64,000 nt of DNA from Pseudogymnoascus destructans (taxonomy: Eukaryota > Ascomycota > Leotiomycetes > Thelebolales > Thelebolaceae): positions 868,001 through 932,000 of the forward strand of contig NW_020167523.1 of the NCBI RefSeq assembly GCF_001641265.1, read 5' to 3'. The notes beneath the pieces were generated by a model. It searched no databases. It was not told the origin of the DNA and worked only from the letters and a program-made list of their open reading frames with translations. This document shows positions 19,271 through 30,681 of this stretch, piece by piece. The position numbers and the translations under genes were made by a program. The first letter of the stretch is position 1; every line of letters begins with the position of its first letter.

Positions 19271-21121
19271 ATGGCGGACCAACCTCAAGAACAGAGGCGG
19301 CGCCTGGATGCCAGCGGACCCAGAGAGGTAGTATATTGCCACAATTGCGAGAACGACTGGTATCGTGACGAAAGTGGGCTTGTTTGCCCACGATGCGATA
19401 GTGAGATCACGGAAATCGTATGGCCTCTTTCCAGACGGCGAGGCTCGGGAATTTACACTAACCTCACTCAGATCTCAGCAGAGAATGACCCACGGCCTCC
19501 AGCGTTACCAGCTCCATTATCTGCGGACGAGCTTCGAGGCCTTCGCGAGCACGATCCTTGGGAGTACCACAATGACTCTGACCCGGAAGAGGGTGATATC
19601 CGCGAGTTTATTAGAGACAACCCACTGGGTAGGACAACCTTCATATCGAGGACATTCAGAGGTTCTCCCCGCGAAGTTTTTGCATCTGGAAGCTCTCGCC
19701 AACCACCCAATCCCGATGACCCCGCATCACAAACCTTACGAGACTTTGAAGGAATTATAAGCGGTATACTCGGACCAAACACACGTGTATCTGGCCCACA
19801 GGGCGAATACCCTGGATCCCCATTTGGTCCTCCTGGGCCGCGCCATGGTGAAGAGGCTGGTGAATCAGCTAGGCCACCCCATTCTGCGCCACCTAGCTGG
19901 GGAGACTATCGCCCTGGCCCTCAACCCCGAGTCTGGGGCACACGAATGACATTTCAGTTTGGCGGGCAACCTCCTCGCACCTTCAATGGTGGCGAAGAAC
20001 AGGGCCAGCAGGGGCCGCAAGAGCAAGACTTAACCACGTACGCTCCCTCCCTGCGTCCACCCGCCGTCCTTATCCTCGTTTTACAAGGTCGTCCTAACGA
20101 AGCACCCAGGATCCTGCGTGATCTAATGCTCGTCTTGCAGCCTCCGGGCGCAAACGCTGGCGGCACCAATGCACAGAACCCGCTAGGCGGCTTACATGGC
20201 CTCCTTGCGGGCCTTCTAAACCCTGCTAATGCGGTGCATGGGGACGCTGTGTACAGCCAAGAAGCACTCGATCGAATTATCTCGACATTGATGGAGCAAC
20301 ACTCCACAAGCAACGCGCCCGGCCCAGCACCAGCAGAGGCGATTGCTGCACTGCCGAAGAAGAAAATCGATAAGGAGATGCTGGGACCGGAGGGTAAGGC
20401 CGAGTGCAGCGTGTGCATGGACGATGTGGTTCTCGACGAGGAGGTGGTGGCACTACCATGTAGTCACTGGTTTCACGAAGCGTGTGTCAAAGCCTGGTTG
20501 AGCGAGCACAACACCTGTCCCATCTGCAGAACCGGTATGGCCAGAGATGGAACTGCAGTACCAGCAGGAACCAACCCCCCGTCAAGCCCTCCAAACCCAA
20601 GCGGACAGAATAGCCCAGACCCATTCGAGGGCGCGGAAGGTCTACCACCGTATGCTCACCGCTCAACCTTTCGAGGGCGCAGACCAAGCAACAATGAAAC
20701 CCGTCTTGCGTCAATCCGTCAAACCGCCGGTCTCGAACCAGAATACAACGGCCGAGGCACAGATTCCAGGATGAACCCCAGCTCCCGGCGCGAACGCTCT
20801 GCATCGCCGCTGTCGAATATCCCAGGGGCATTCTCCAGCTTAAACAATCGTAATACCATCTTCCGCCACCAGGAGTCCGATACCGATGCGGGGAGCACGG
20901 GTAGGAGAGATCAGGAGCGTGAGCGTGAGCTCGAGAGGGAGAGGAATCGAAATCATGAGAGGGGCGCGCCGCCGCTGGATAGAAGTGGTGAGAGGGGGGC
21001 GAGACCAGGCTCGGACCATAGCAATAATAGGTCGGATAGCATTGCTGGTACGTTTGGGAGTTGGTTTAGGAGGTTTTTGGGGGGGGGGGTGGGAGGAGTG
21101 AATGAGCGATTTGGGGAGTGA
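19271..21121 (+). CDS. RING-H2 E3 ubiquitin ligase with N-terminal zinc ribbon
   Basis: Single-exon gene of 616 aa starting at the ATG at 19271 (MADQPQEQ). An N-terminal four-cysteine zinc ribbon (CHNCENDWY then CPRCDSEI, about residues 27-50) is followed by a long Pro/Gly-rich disordered region. The RING-H2 domain begins at Cys379 (CSVCMDD, then ALPCSHWFHEACVKAWL and NTCPICR, ending near 421). The order zinc ribbon, linker, RING-H2 is that of the RNF115/RNF126 group and of fungal quality-control ligases, so a cytosolic or nuclear role in misfolded-protein ubiquitination is plausible but inferred. The C-terminal 190 residues are low-complexity, with an RERERELERERNR charged stretch. Near the stop a run of eleven G at 21079-21089 encodes part of a Gly-rich tail; slippage there would change the last dozen residues. 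Confidence 0.88.
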   Translation: MADQPQEQRRRLDASGPREVVYCHNCENDWYRDESGLVCPRCDSEITEIVWPLSRRRGSGIYTNLTQISAENDPRPPALPAPLSADELRGLREHDPWEYHNDSDPEEGDIREFIRDNPLGRTTFISRTFRGSPREVFASGSSRQPPNPDDPASQTLRDFEGIISGILGPNTRVSGPQGEYPGSPFGPPGPRHGEEAGESARPPHSAPPSWGDYRPGPQPRVWGTRMTFQFGGQPPRTFNGGEEQGQQGPQEQDLTTYAPSLRPPAVLILVLQGRPNEAPRILRDLMLVLQPPGANAGGTNAQNPLGGLHGLLAGLLNPANAVHGDAVYSQEALDRIISTLMEQHSTSNAPGPAPAEAIAALPKKKIDKEMLGPEGKAECSVCMDDVVLDEEVVALPCSHWFHEACVKAWLSEHNTCPICRTGMARDGTAVPAGTNPPSSPPNPSGQNSPDPFEGAEGLPPYAHRSTFRGRRPSNNETRLASIRQTAGLEPEYNGRGTDSRMNPSSRRERSASPLSNIPGAFSSLNNRNTIFRHQESDTDAGSTGRRDQERERELERERNRNHERGAPPLDRSGERGARPGSDHSNNRSDSIAGTFGSWFRRFLGGGVGGVNERFGE

Positions 21122-21422
21122 GGGGGTGTGGAGAAAGACGGGGTTTATGGGGCACGGGGGTGGGGAGTGGGGTTCTAGGATATGGGGGGGTGGTGTGGTG
21201 GCTGGTTGAAGGGGGTGACGGGTTCCATGACTATGCTGGGCCTATAGATGCGTAATGACTCAAGATCAGAGATATGATCGGGGAATACGGTTGCAAAAGC
21301 ACGCAACAGAGGCGGAGGGTTCTACCAGGTACGATAGCAGACAGTAGTAAACAAGATGGGATAGGTATCAAACTACGCTAAATAACAACAAGCAAAACCA
21401 TCCTATGTGACCAAACCCTCCC

Positions 21423-23698
21423 TTATACGTAGTTACTCAGTGCAGAGACGCGTGTTCTGGCAAACTCGCATCCATTCTCGCCTTCGGACATATTCGTCAT
21501 TATGTCGATCATTTTTTCTAAAAAGGAGGTCTGTTAGTACCTTTCTTGTAAAGCTAAACTATTTGCAATGTGCAAGGAGTATGTGACTTACTGATATCCC
21601 CCCTAGCACGAGCAAACATCCCACTATCAACATGACTCTTCTGCCCCCTCAATATATTCCCCATACACACGCTCTCCAAAAACGCCCTATGGCAAAACAC
21701 CCACCACACCCTCGCCTCCGCGCCAAACACCTCCACCAGCAAAAAAAACGCACTAATCGCCTCATGCGCCGCCTCCAGCGTCCCCTTAACATTCATCAGC
21801 ACCTCCTTACTCTCCGAGCTATGCAGGAGCATGACATTATGCCAATAATTGCTCGTCAAAAACAGCGTCTGGCGCACTAGCCGCTTATTCGTTAAAGCCA
21901 AGTGCGCGATTGACGCGGAGTCCCAGCAGCGGAATTGATCAGGGAAGCTCCGGTAGACGGCGCGGAAGGAGGCGAGGAGCGTGGATTTGTGGCGTGGGGT
22001 TGAGGCGATGGGGAGGCTGAGGGAGCGCGGGGAGCAGATTGATTCTTGGACGAGGTTGGCGAGGGTCCAGCAGCCGCGGATGTAGGCTACGTCTGTGGGC
22101 GAAGACGAGGCGATGGAGGATGCGTCGTCGACGAGGTCGGCGACCGCGACGTCGGTGTGTGTTGCGCTTGGGGGCAGGGAGAGGAGGACTGTGAGGAAGG
22201 TGTCTTGGAAGAGGACGGCCTGCCAGAGTTTGCGGCGCTGTTGCTTTTCGAAGGTGCTAGCGTGGGGACAGACGATGTTGGGGTCGCGGTGCAGGCCCAT
22301 GGCGTAGGCTTGTCGGATAAGGATGCCGGCGAAGGCCCAGCCGTCCGAGGCGTGGTTGTCGTTGATGAGGAAGTAGACGATTAGGACCATGGATTGGATG
22401 GAGCGGATGGAAGTTTTGTTGAGGTAGGAGGACATGCGGAGGGCTTGGTGGGCGGCGGAGACGTAGAATTCGGCGGTTTGTTTGGTGGTTGAGGAGTATG
22501 CAGAGACGAATTGCGTGCCCATTGCTAGCATGGAGAATATGAGGGCTATTAGGGCGGCGTCGGAGTTGGCCTTGTCGGCTGTGGAAAGAGACCAGAAATG
22601 TGAGTAGTCGGCGTAGAAGGTCTGGCGGTGCATATATGGGTAGACGCAATCAACAATGTCGAAGTAACGCTCTAACAGCATGTTTGCTTGAATCTTCTCA
22701 GGTAGTACCGAGATCACTTCTGCCAGGCCTCCTTGACAGGTCCAGTAATTGGCGAATGGATGTTCAGAACCTATGCCGAAAACATTGGATGCTGATGCCG
22801 GTTGGTTGGTGTTTGGAACATCTGGAGGGGCACCAGTTGGGGAGTTTAACGATGTCTGAGGGATACTCTGTTCTATGGGATGAATGGCAAGTTTGGGTGA
22901 AGGCTGGTTGGCACCATTGTGGATCTGTTGTGGAAGCCTCCGTTTCGGGGGGATTGTCATGCGACGGGAATCAGTCGCTGAACGGTTCGTCTCTCTGTGA
23001 GTCGGTTTAGCTACGTTCAAAGCATCTCTGCCTCGTATATCATTACGAAGCTCATGAGCAACTTACTCGAGAACATTTGCCATCCGGTCGTATTGACATT
23101 CTGTCTGCCGCTTGAGACCTGAAACATGGTATTAGAATATACCACGTGAGACGCGGGGGATGAAAATCTTACATGCTAAACAATGAGGACGCCCCCTATC
23201 GCACTGTGAACGGAGAAGTTAGCAAATTGAAGAATATGCCTCTAGCAAGCTGTCGCCACAAAGCAGAACCCCGCGCCGACGTAGAACACATCCATGCAAA
23301 GAAACCAGGCTACGGAGTCCCCACAACCAATCGATGAACGAGAGCATAAAAGGGTTCTCATATATGAAGTGCATTTTAAGAAATTGAATGATACTGATGC
23401 AGCAACGATAGATCGACAAACCCCGACCGCTGAAAAAGAACCAGGCTTACGCCACCTGACGTTGGAAGCAACAGATGGGGGGCTTGAATGAAATATAAAT
23501 AATCTCACGAACCTTGGTCTTCCTTCCCACACACTCCGTACATGATAAAGTCGGCTTATTCCTCTTCTGTCTCTTTTTAGGATGTTCCGACTGAGAATTA
23601 TCGAAATGCGCGGCCCCTTGGTGATAATCGGGCCTGTGGGGAACATTGTTGCCACTTCCCAGAGTAGTAGGATACGGTATTGGCACAAAATGTTCCAT
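21423..23698 (-). CDS. Zn2Cys6 fungal-specific transcription factor
   Basis: Five exons: 23698-23513, 23203-23173, 23118-23067, 23027-21592 and 21517-21423, giving 599 aa. The zinc cluster is spread over three exons: CTECVGRKTK ends exon 1, CDRGRPHCLA lies in the 31-nt exon 2, and the fifth cysteine codon is split across intron 2 before LKRQTEC. The spacing is C-x2-C-x6-C-x6-C-x2-C-x6-C. A basic KKRQKRNKP patch precedes it. The middle is a fungal_trans regulatory domain (RYFDIVDCVYPYMHRQTFY to about RLVRQTLF). The last exon adds MIDIMTNMSEGE, a C-terminal pattern seen in related regulators, which supports the final splice. It is probably a nuclear DNA-binding regulator of a metabolic pathway; the target is unknown. 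Intron 1 is unusually long (309 bp). Confidence 0.9.
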
Positions 23699-24321
23699 TA
23701 AATAAGGATAATTAAAGGGATCCTCCTAGCTGGAGCTTGGCTTTTGGATTTAGAGGAAATGGTTGATGGGAATAAGGACTTGCATTCAGATATTGATCGG
23801 GAATACTGTGAAAGGGTTGCGGAGGTGCAGAGTATGGAGTACATTAGCAAGTGAGGAGAAGGCGGGGCGGAAAGTCTTGTCCACTCTTCCTTCGCCCCTA
23901 ACGCTATCGCCCCACCCCACCCCGCCCCCACCCCGCCCCACCCCACCCCGCTCCGCTCAATTTACTCTCCAAGACGCGAAGTCGCTCTACAAAGTCGCGT
24001 CCAGACGCGTTTTCTGTCTCTGTGGACAGGCAGTGATCAACGAGCAACGACGATAATTATAACGAATACCACGTAGACCACTTAACGGACTGCTACCCAT
24101 CTTCTCCTTTCTTGCCGACTACATCTGAGCGACAACAGGTTATTCAGCACCGTTCTTGGAAGCTTGAAGAGGTCTTCCTCGGCGACTAGGACTACCCGCT
24201 TGGTAGCAATTCCCCGGTTCGAGAGAGGAAGTAAGTGCTGATACCAAACAGTAACTCCAGTGCAATCCCGAATCATAAAGAACACGGCCCAAATCGCACA
24301 ATCGTCGTCACCCCTAAATAC
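23699..24321. other. Divergent intergenic region, regulator and CTF18
   Basis: 623 bp with a C-rich tract of CCCCACC/CCCCGCC units at about 23905-23955 and a group of ACGCG-type boxes at 23974-24010. A possible 5' UTR donor (GGAAGTAAGT) lies near 24228-24236. Confidence 0.5.
23974..24010. promoter_or_regulatory. MluI-cell-cycle-box cluster upstream of CTF18
   Basis: One perfect ACGCGT (24005-24010) and two one-off forms, ACGCGA (23974-23979) and TCGCGT (23995-24000), occur within 37 bp, about 310-350 bp before the CTF18 start codon. ACGCGT is the binding site of MBF, which drives G1/S expression of replication genes in yeasts. Control of CTF18 is inferred from the position. Confidence 0.5.
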
Positions 24322-27314
24322 ATGCCCTCTTTACTCTCTTCGCCGGTGGCGTATCCTCTGACATCTTCCCCTCCTGCCGCCAAACGGCCTCTGCCAGCCG
24401 AAGCACCTACAAGCCGACCTAAGAACCTTGGAGCCTTTGTTGATGGCGATTCGGACGACGAGGAGGATGACTTTCGGATTGACGAGCCCGCAGCAAAGCG
24501 GCGTATGCTTGAAGCAGACAAGCTGTTGCCGAATTCCCTCGCCAAACCTTCCCGCATAACAGAAGACGACAATGATGACCTAGTTGGAGCATCTACGGGT
24601 TATCAGGCGCATACGGATATTTTCAATGCACCAGTCTTAAATAAGGACCAAGAACAATTGTATTCGCCAATTATGCCGTCTTTCCTACGCAAGTCTGCTG
24701 GTCTGAAAGAGGGATATACCTGCTCTGGCAAAATGCTCAACATCAAGCAGAGGCAGAAAACTGCTGCTGTGCCTTATGAAGAAATGGTCGCAGCAAGATC
24801 AACGACAAAAGCTGGGAGGGCAAAGAAGAGTTACTACGGAATAGACATACACCAGCTGGTTGAAGACGCCACAAAAGAAATCCGACAGAAGAAAACGGAA
24901 AAGCCTGTTGCGCCAGAAGTTCCACTGCCATCCGTGGAACCGGTGTACCATACTAGGCGGACACCAATGTGGACAGAGAAGTATCGGGCACGCCGCTTTT
25001 TCGACCTTGTCGGCGATGACAGAACACATCGCGACGTTCTGCGCTGGCTTAAGGGGTGGGATCCCATTGTCTTCCCGCGATCCGGGAAGCCAAAGCCAGT
25101 CTTGTCCAAGAAGCCTGGGATGCACGGCGAGCAGGAAGAGAAGCCACACCGAAAGATTCTTCTCCTTACTGGGCCACCGGGGCTTGGTAAGACTACACTG
25201 GCCCATGTCTGTGCTATGCAAGCGGGCTACGAGATTATGGAGATCAACGCGAGCGACGACCGAAGCGCAAATGTGGTCAAGGGCAGAATACGTACCAGTG
25301 TTGGCACAGAAAGTGTCAAGAATGTCGGCGCAAAGCCAAAGGATGGCCACAAACCCAAAGCAGTTCGGCCTGTTTGCGTGGTAGTTGATGAAGTCGACGG
25401 GGTTGTAGGAGGGTCAGGCGGCTCAGGGGAAGGCGGTTTCATCAGGGCGCTGATTGATTTGGTTCAGCTGGACGCAAAGAATGCTGTGCCCAGGGCTACA
25501 GTGGCTAAACCGGGCAGGAAGAAGAAGGAAGACGATTTCTTCCGCCTTTTACGGCCAATGATTCTTATCTGCAACGACGTCTATCATCCTTCACTCAGAC
25601 AACTTCGCCAGTCCTCTTTTGCGGAAGTAATCCACATCCGGAAGCCACCCATTGACGCCGTTACTGCACGCATGAAACACGTCTTTGAGAAGGAAGGTGT
25701 GGCTTGTGAAGCTGATGGAGTTCGCAGACTCTGTGAAGCAACATGGGGCCTATCCCCCGGTCCCGAAGCCAAGTTCGAATCTTCAGGCACAGAAGGTGAT
25801 CTTCGCAGCGTTCTCGTCGTTGGCGAATGGGTAGCCAGGAAACTAAAAACCGACACCAGCAGCAAGCCAAAACTGACCAAGAAATGGGTCGAGGCCAATA
25901 TGGCTAGCATGCTAGGCTATGGCGGCGGAGGCACTCGCGGTGTTGTATGTGGCGGAGCCAAAGAAATCGTTTCTCGCGTCTTCCTCACCGGCGCAGGGTT
26001 CCCCAAGCCTACCATGTCGGCGAACGCTTCCGCGAGGCCCAAGGATGCTAAGATGCCCCGTGAGAGGCTTCACACCGCCGAAGTTGCGAAGAAGGCGGGC
26101 ATGGAACGGATCCGCGAGATGGTTGATACGAGTGATGAGTCTGATCGCATCATGAGCGATATCTTCAGCACATACCCCACGCAACCCTTCAACGACGATT
26201 CAATCCTTTCGAAACCAGACGCGGCGCATGAATGGTTCCACTTCTACAACGCGTGCAGTAAGGGAGTGTATCAAGAGCAGAGTTGGGAGTTGATGCCTTA
26301 CCTCAGCCAGCCCATTTTGGCGTGTCACAACCTATTCGCAAGCTCGACGAGACGGCCTGTTCAGGAATATGAAAAGAAGAGAACAGATGACGATGGAGAG
26401 GCGGAGGTGGAAATCCCATTCACTGGCCCTAGAGCAGATTACGAGGCGACTGAGGCGAAGAAGCTGAATCGTGCAATGCTGGTCGAACTACAAGACAGCC
26501 TGCGGGATGAGCATCATCTCTTCAGAGAGCAGAACGCCACGCTTCTCCGATCATTCAGGAGCCCGGAAGATATGGCGACAGACTTACTGCCTTACCTGGT
26601 CCGGATTCTCAGCCCAGATGTGAAGCCGGTTGTCGTAGGCGGCAGTGGAGATTCCAAGGGCATCGCGAGCGTCAGGAAAGAAGGCGAACGCGAGATGGTG
26701 AAGCGCGCTGCGGATGTCATGGCTTCCATCGGCGTCACCTACCAGCGCGGGAAGCTAGAGGGGGATTTCGGAAGTAGAGGCACACAGTGGGTGTACAGGA
26801 TGGAGCCGTAAGTTCTTCCCTCGAGTCCATTTCAATTCTCGGAATATTGTTCTTTTTACTAACGATGTATGTTGTTAGACCCTTGGATACCCTCGTCGAC
26901 TACCCCACCGCAGGCTCCGAATCCTCCTTCTCCTCCGCCGCCCCCATCCGCTACGCCGTCCGCCAAGTTCTCGACCAGGAATACCAGAAAGCCATGAAAC
27001 TAATGGCCAACGCCACGCGACAGATGCGGTTTAAGGAGGGGAACCTTCTGGGCGAGGATACGACGTATACTTTTAAAACGGGGTATGGGGGGAAACCTAA
27101 GCCGGTGGATACGCATGAGAATCCGCTGAAGGTTAAGAAGGATTTCTTTGGGGGGGTGCTGAGTGTTAGGGCTGGGCCGTTGGGGGAGGTGGATGGGAAT
27201 GCGCAGAGGCTGAAGGGGGAGGGGGAGAATAAGGTTTGGGTTACGTATCATGAGGGGTTTTCGAATGCGGTGAGGAAGCCGATTACGCTTGAGGGGTTGT
27301 TGGGGGGGTTGTAG
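24322..27314 (+). CDS. CTF18: Ctf18, large subunit of an alternative RFC clamp loader
   Basis: Two exons, 24322-26807 and 26879-27314, giving 973 aa. Ctf18 with Rfc2-5, Dcc1 and Ctf8 loads PCNA and supports sister-chromatid cohesion and fork stability in the nucleus. The start is the ATG at 24322 (MPSLLSSPVAYP); the open frame further upstream lacks an ATG. After an acidic, disordered N-terminus, RFC box MWTEKYRARRFFDLVGDD is near residue 218. Walker A GPPGLGKTTL starts at residue 284 and Walker B VVVDEVDG is at 353-360. The sensor-like region LRQLRQSSF follows. After the intron the C-terminal region PPLDTLVDY leads into a basic tail with EGNLLGED, the end that contacts Dcc1-Ctf8 in known complexes. 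The final 60 codons are T/G-skewed (GGGGGGT runs), unlike the rest. Confidence 0.93.
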
Positions 27315-27449
27315 GGGAAGGGGGTTATTATGTTAGAACAGTTAAAACGTATTTCACAAGCGAGTGGCCATCACCAGCGAGTGGCCACAAAAACAACCAA
27401 AATATAACTATTCCTACTACTACTACACCACCACCTTACATAATGACCC
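27315..27449. other. Transposon left flank with subterminal repeats
   Basis: The word GCGAGTGGCCA occurs twice, at 27360-27370 and 27378-27388. Repeated GTGGCCA words of this kind are common near the ends of fungal pogo/Fot1-type elements, so this is probably the 3' terminal region of the transposon copy that follows. The matching right end was not found. Confidence 0.4.
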
Positions 27450-28796
27450 TTATTCAACTGCAATTGATTCCCAGCATCTCTTGCACGTACAGGTATTATG
27501 TCCGATCTTCTCACATCGGCCACGGCGCCGTTGTCGGCCCTTAGAACCCACCTGCCAAGTAGTCTCACTTGCCACCTCTGTACGGATTTGAGCATTAACC
27601 TTAGCAGTCTGAAGGATATCCTCTCCCTCTCGTACAGAGAGACTACCCCCTTGCATTATACGTCTATTGTGCTTCCTTTCCCTCCTCTTTTTCTATTCAT
27701 TTGCCGCTTGTAGAGCCTTAACTTCTGCCTTAAGTAGAACAGCAGAATGCATCATAACCTAAGATCCTTTAGTAAGTTGGCTTAGTGCATTATTAATTAA
27801 GCTAGGAGAGCTATTCTAATGCCGTATAATGCGGTTCTTAATATGCTCTGTTTGAAAGTCAAGCCCCTTATAGTTTGAGGAGTCTTTGAAGTCTAATTGT
27901 TACTCTTAACTATAGGAGGAGTTAGAGTTCTCAAGTGTAGATTTAAGTAAGAGAGAACATTCTACGGCTCGTACAGAACTAGTCCTGTAGCTCGGAACCT
28001 GCTCTTGATGTTCTGCTCTGTAAATGCAGCTTTGAATGCTTCTTTAAATGCAGAGAGAAGCTTGAGCTTTGTGATATGATTTAGCCTGTTCCGTACGAAG
28101 GTTTTAATCTAACGTCTATATGAAAGCTTTAGCAAAGCAAAGCAGCTAACATAAGTGGCTAAAGGATATACAAGGAGTGTAGTAGCATATAGAGCGTAAT
28201 TATCTTCCGTTCTATATAGTAGTGTTAAAATTGAGCTAAGAGGTGGCTCTCATGTCTATTAGAATGAGAAGGCGATAGGTTCTGATAATATGATTGTTTG
28301 TATGTCGATCGAAGTGTTGAATCCACTTGTACCTAATTGAATTTGAAGTCTACCTATTCTTACTTAGCGTAATAGTCTAGCAATCCCAAGTCCTTATACT
28401 AAGCTAAGAGGTGATTCTGTGCCTTGAAAATGATGAATAGCAGGAGTGCCTATCCGTACCAATTAACACCTAAGATAATTAACACCCATTCCCTATTTCT
28501 TAGCTATATAGTCTTTAGATGCTCTTTGCTTCCAAGCTTATGACTACCTTTGTAGTAGCAATAACTCCCATTGCAAAACCTACTTCATTAAAGTTGTAGA
28601 TATCCTGCTCTAAGATACCATATTTTGCAACAACGTTTCATGGTTACTATAGCCGTAACAATAGTGTTGTTCAAGAGACATCGTATATTACTGCAGCACT
28701 CTTAACATTCTGAATATGGCCTTGTTTAATAGCCTAGTTAGCTAAAAGTATTCTACCCTGTTGATTAGAGGATTGAGCTTGTGTTGGTTGTGGCAT
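27450..28796 (-). pseudogene. Fot1/pogo-type transposase, heavily mutated
   Basis: Read on the minus strand from the ATG at 28796, the start MPQPTQAQSSNQQGRILLAN leads into KQGHIQNVKSAAVIYDVS, the usual N-terminus of fungal Fot1/pogo DDE transposases. The segment between this and DIYNFNEVGFAMGV (28560-28612) is shortened by a deletion of roughly 100 codons. Further recognisable blocks are HFDRHTNNHIIRTYRLLI (about 28275-28330), KNRIIRH and MMHSAVLLKAEVKAL (27715-27860). A C-terminal knuckle CEKIGHNTCTC lies near 27484-27521. Many stops stand where Gln, Trp or Arg codons would be expected (TAG for CAG), and at least two single-base losses break the frame. The element is dead. Decay of this C-to-T/G-to-A kind is what repeat-induced point mutation produces. 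Confidence 0.85.
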
Positions 28797-29324
28797 GTTG
28801 ACTTTTGTCAAGTTCATGCATCTTCGGTGTAATGGTGGGTGCACCAGATGTGAGAATCTAGCCACCCAAGGAAGGGATGAATTTACTAAGACAACACATT
28901 GTCTTAGGAAACAGAGCCAAAGGGTTGTAGCTTAGACTATTCCACAACGCAGCAATCAGGTGTGTGATGTAGTGAAGTGGTTCAGACAAGTTGCAACAAA
29001 TGTTGAGTCTGGGAACTCAGGGGTAAGTCAGAGGTTAGCACCTCACTGACTTTTCAGAAACAAGGAGTAACAAGATGAATGCTTGGAAGCTTGGAAAAGA
29101 CGTGGAAGTATGTGATAGTCGATTTACTGTATTGTCTGCTTGCCCTTTCTTAAGGAAAGGGCAATCCTATTTATGCTAAAGGAGTGTAGTTCTCTCATTT
29201 TCCAAGACTTTCCATGACTTACCAGGCTTGGTAACTGTAGTCGACGTAAGAGAATCCCATAGAACCATCTCTTAGGTTCGTAGCCTATAGGAAGTAAAAG
29301 GAGGTCCAAGGTCAGAGTACCCCT

Positions 29325-29356
29325 ATAGACAAATTATGTCATAGACAAATTATGTC
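29325..29356. repeat. Exact 16-bp tandem duplication
   Basis: ATAGACAAATTATGTC occurs twice in a row without a mismatch. Confidence 0.9.
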
Positions 29357-29377
29357 ATAACTTAACCAATCTTGTGG

Positions 29378-29541
29378 GTAACTAAGGAGTGATGATGTGT
29401 AATGAATCATAGAGGGTTGTAGAAGCTTTTGGAGCTATCGTTCATGTTTCTAGGCCTCTAGTTGGTAGAGATATGTCATGTGGTAGTATTAGCCCAGTAA
29501 CTAAGGAGTGATGACGTGTAATGAATCATAGAGGGTTGTAG
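29378..29541. repeat. Direct repeat, two 45-bp copies 119 bp apart
   Basis: Copies at 29378-29422 and 29497-29541 share GTAACTAAGGAGTGATGA and AATGAATCATAGAGGG and differ at a single internal T/C site. Confidence 0.88.
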
Positions 29542-29895
29542 CAATCGTTGAGTAGTATTGCTCTTGTTGTTGGTGTGATAAGCCAAAATATGTATAGTGA
29601 CTTGTAGGTTTGAGGAGGAGATTTCTAAGTTTGCTCTTGAGTTTGATAGCAAACTGAGTGCAACGAATGTCAGTATGACACCCCTGTTGCCACTATTTCC
29701 TAGTGTAGTCTAAAGCTAATACAGTGTAGCAGCTTGCTGCTACACTGTTAGGTTTAACCTATATGTTACAGCTCTTAGGAGAACTACTAGCCAAGTGAGT
29801 CATGCCATAGGACCCTACATGATCCTTAGGATGGAACTATGAGAACTGTTAGAACTCGTATAGTTCCTACAGTTCCCTATAGTTTCCTTTAGCAT

Positions 29896-30084
29896 GACGC
29901 CACTATATAAGTAGATAGTATTTCCTTAGATAGGAGCTTCGTGCTCAACTCAATATAGTATTCTTTACAATATTGTAATGTGTTACTTAGAAAGCTTTTG
30001 TGTTTAATCCCCTGCCTCCTCTGTCAAGTCAACCTTACGTAAGAAACCTCTATGTCTTCTATTGTTTAGAAGTTAGCGTTACAC
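29896..30084. repeat. LTR-like repeat, copy 1
   Basis: This stretch is about 85 percent identical to 30682-30871. Shared words include ACTATATAAGTAGATAG, TTTAATCCCCTGCCTCC and AGAAACCTCTATG, ending in GCGTTACA. A TATATAAG box near the start and a CA end fit the 3' part (R-U5) of a retrotransposon LTR. Confidence 0.7.
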
Positions 30085-30681
30085 GAGCCTATATTCAGCG
30101 CTCTTCTTCTTCGTCCTCTATGTTATAGCTACAGTGTAAGGACACAGGGCACCCAGCTCACAGTAGTAGCATATGAGAGTGCGAGTCGGAGGCTAAACGG
30201 ATGCTATCCTATAGGTCTAGTACGAAGGATACAAAAAAGATGAAGGGGGAACCCCGTTGAGTCTGTTTCCTTAGGTACCCGAAACGGGCCCGACTCGGTT
30301 ATCCCAACCCTAGCCCTGAACCTTCCACCACAACAGGTCAGCATCGACCCTGAACCCTACACCCTTACCGTCCCCCACTATAGTGTAACTCGCTATGTGC
30401 TCCTCTACTGGTTCAAAACCACACCGAGTCGGATTTCATGCTTGTAGTGACCGTAACAGCTCTGAGGCAGGTTCTTCAAGTATCTAGGTAAGGAGGCATC
30501 CTTACATACAGTAACGTGACATCATGGTTATAGGGCTAGTAGGGCTAGGCTCTAGGCTAGCAGGGCTAGGTGGTAGCGTGACCTAGCTAGTGGATAGTTG
30601 GATAGTTGAGAAAATCAGAACTATCCCAACTATCTAACTATTCCTAACTATCCGAACTATCCGAACTATCTATAAAGGCAC

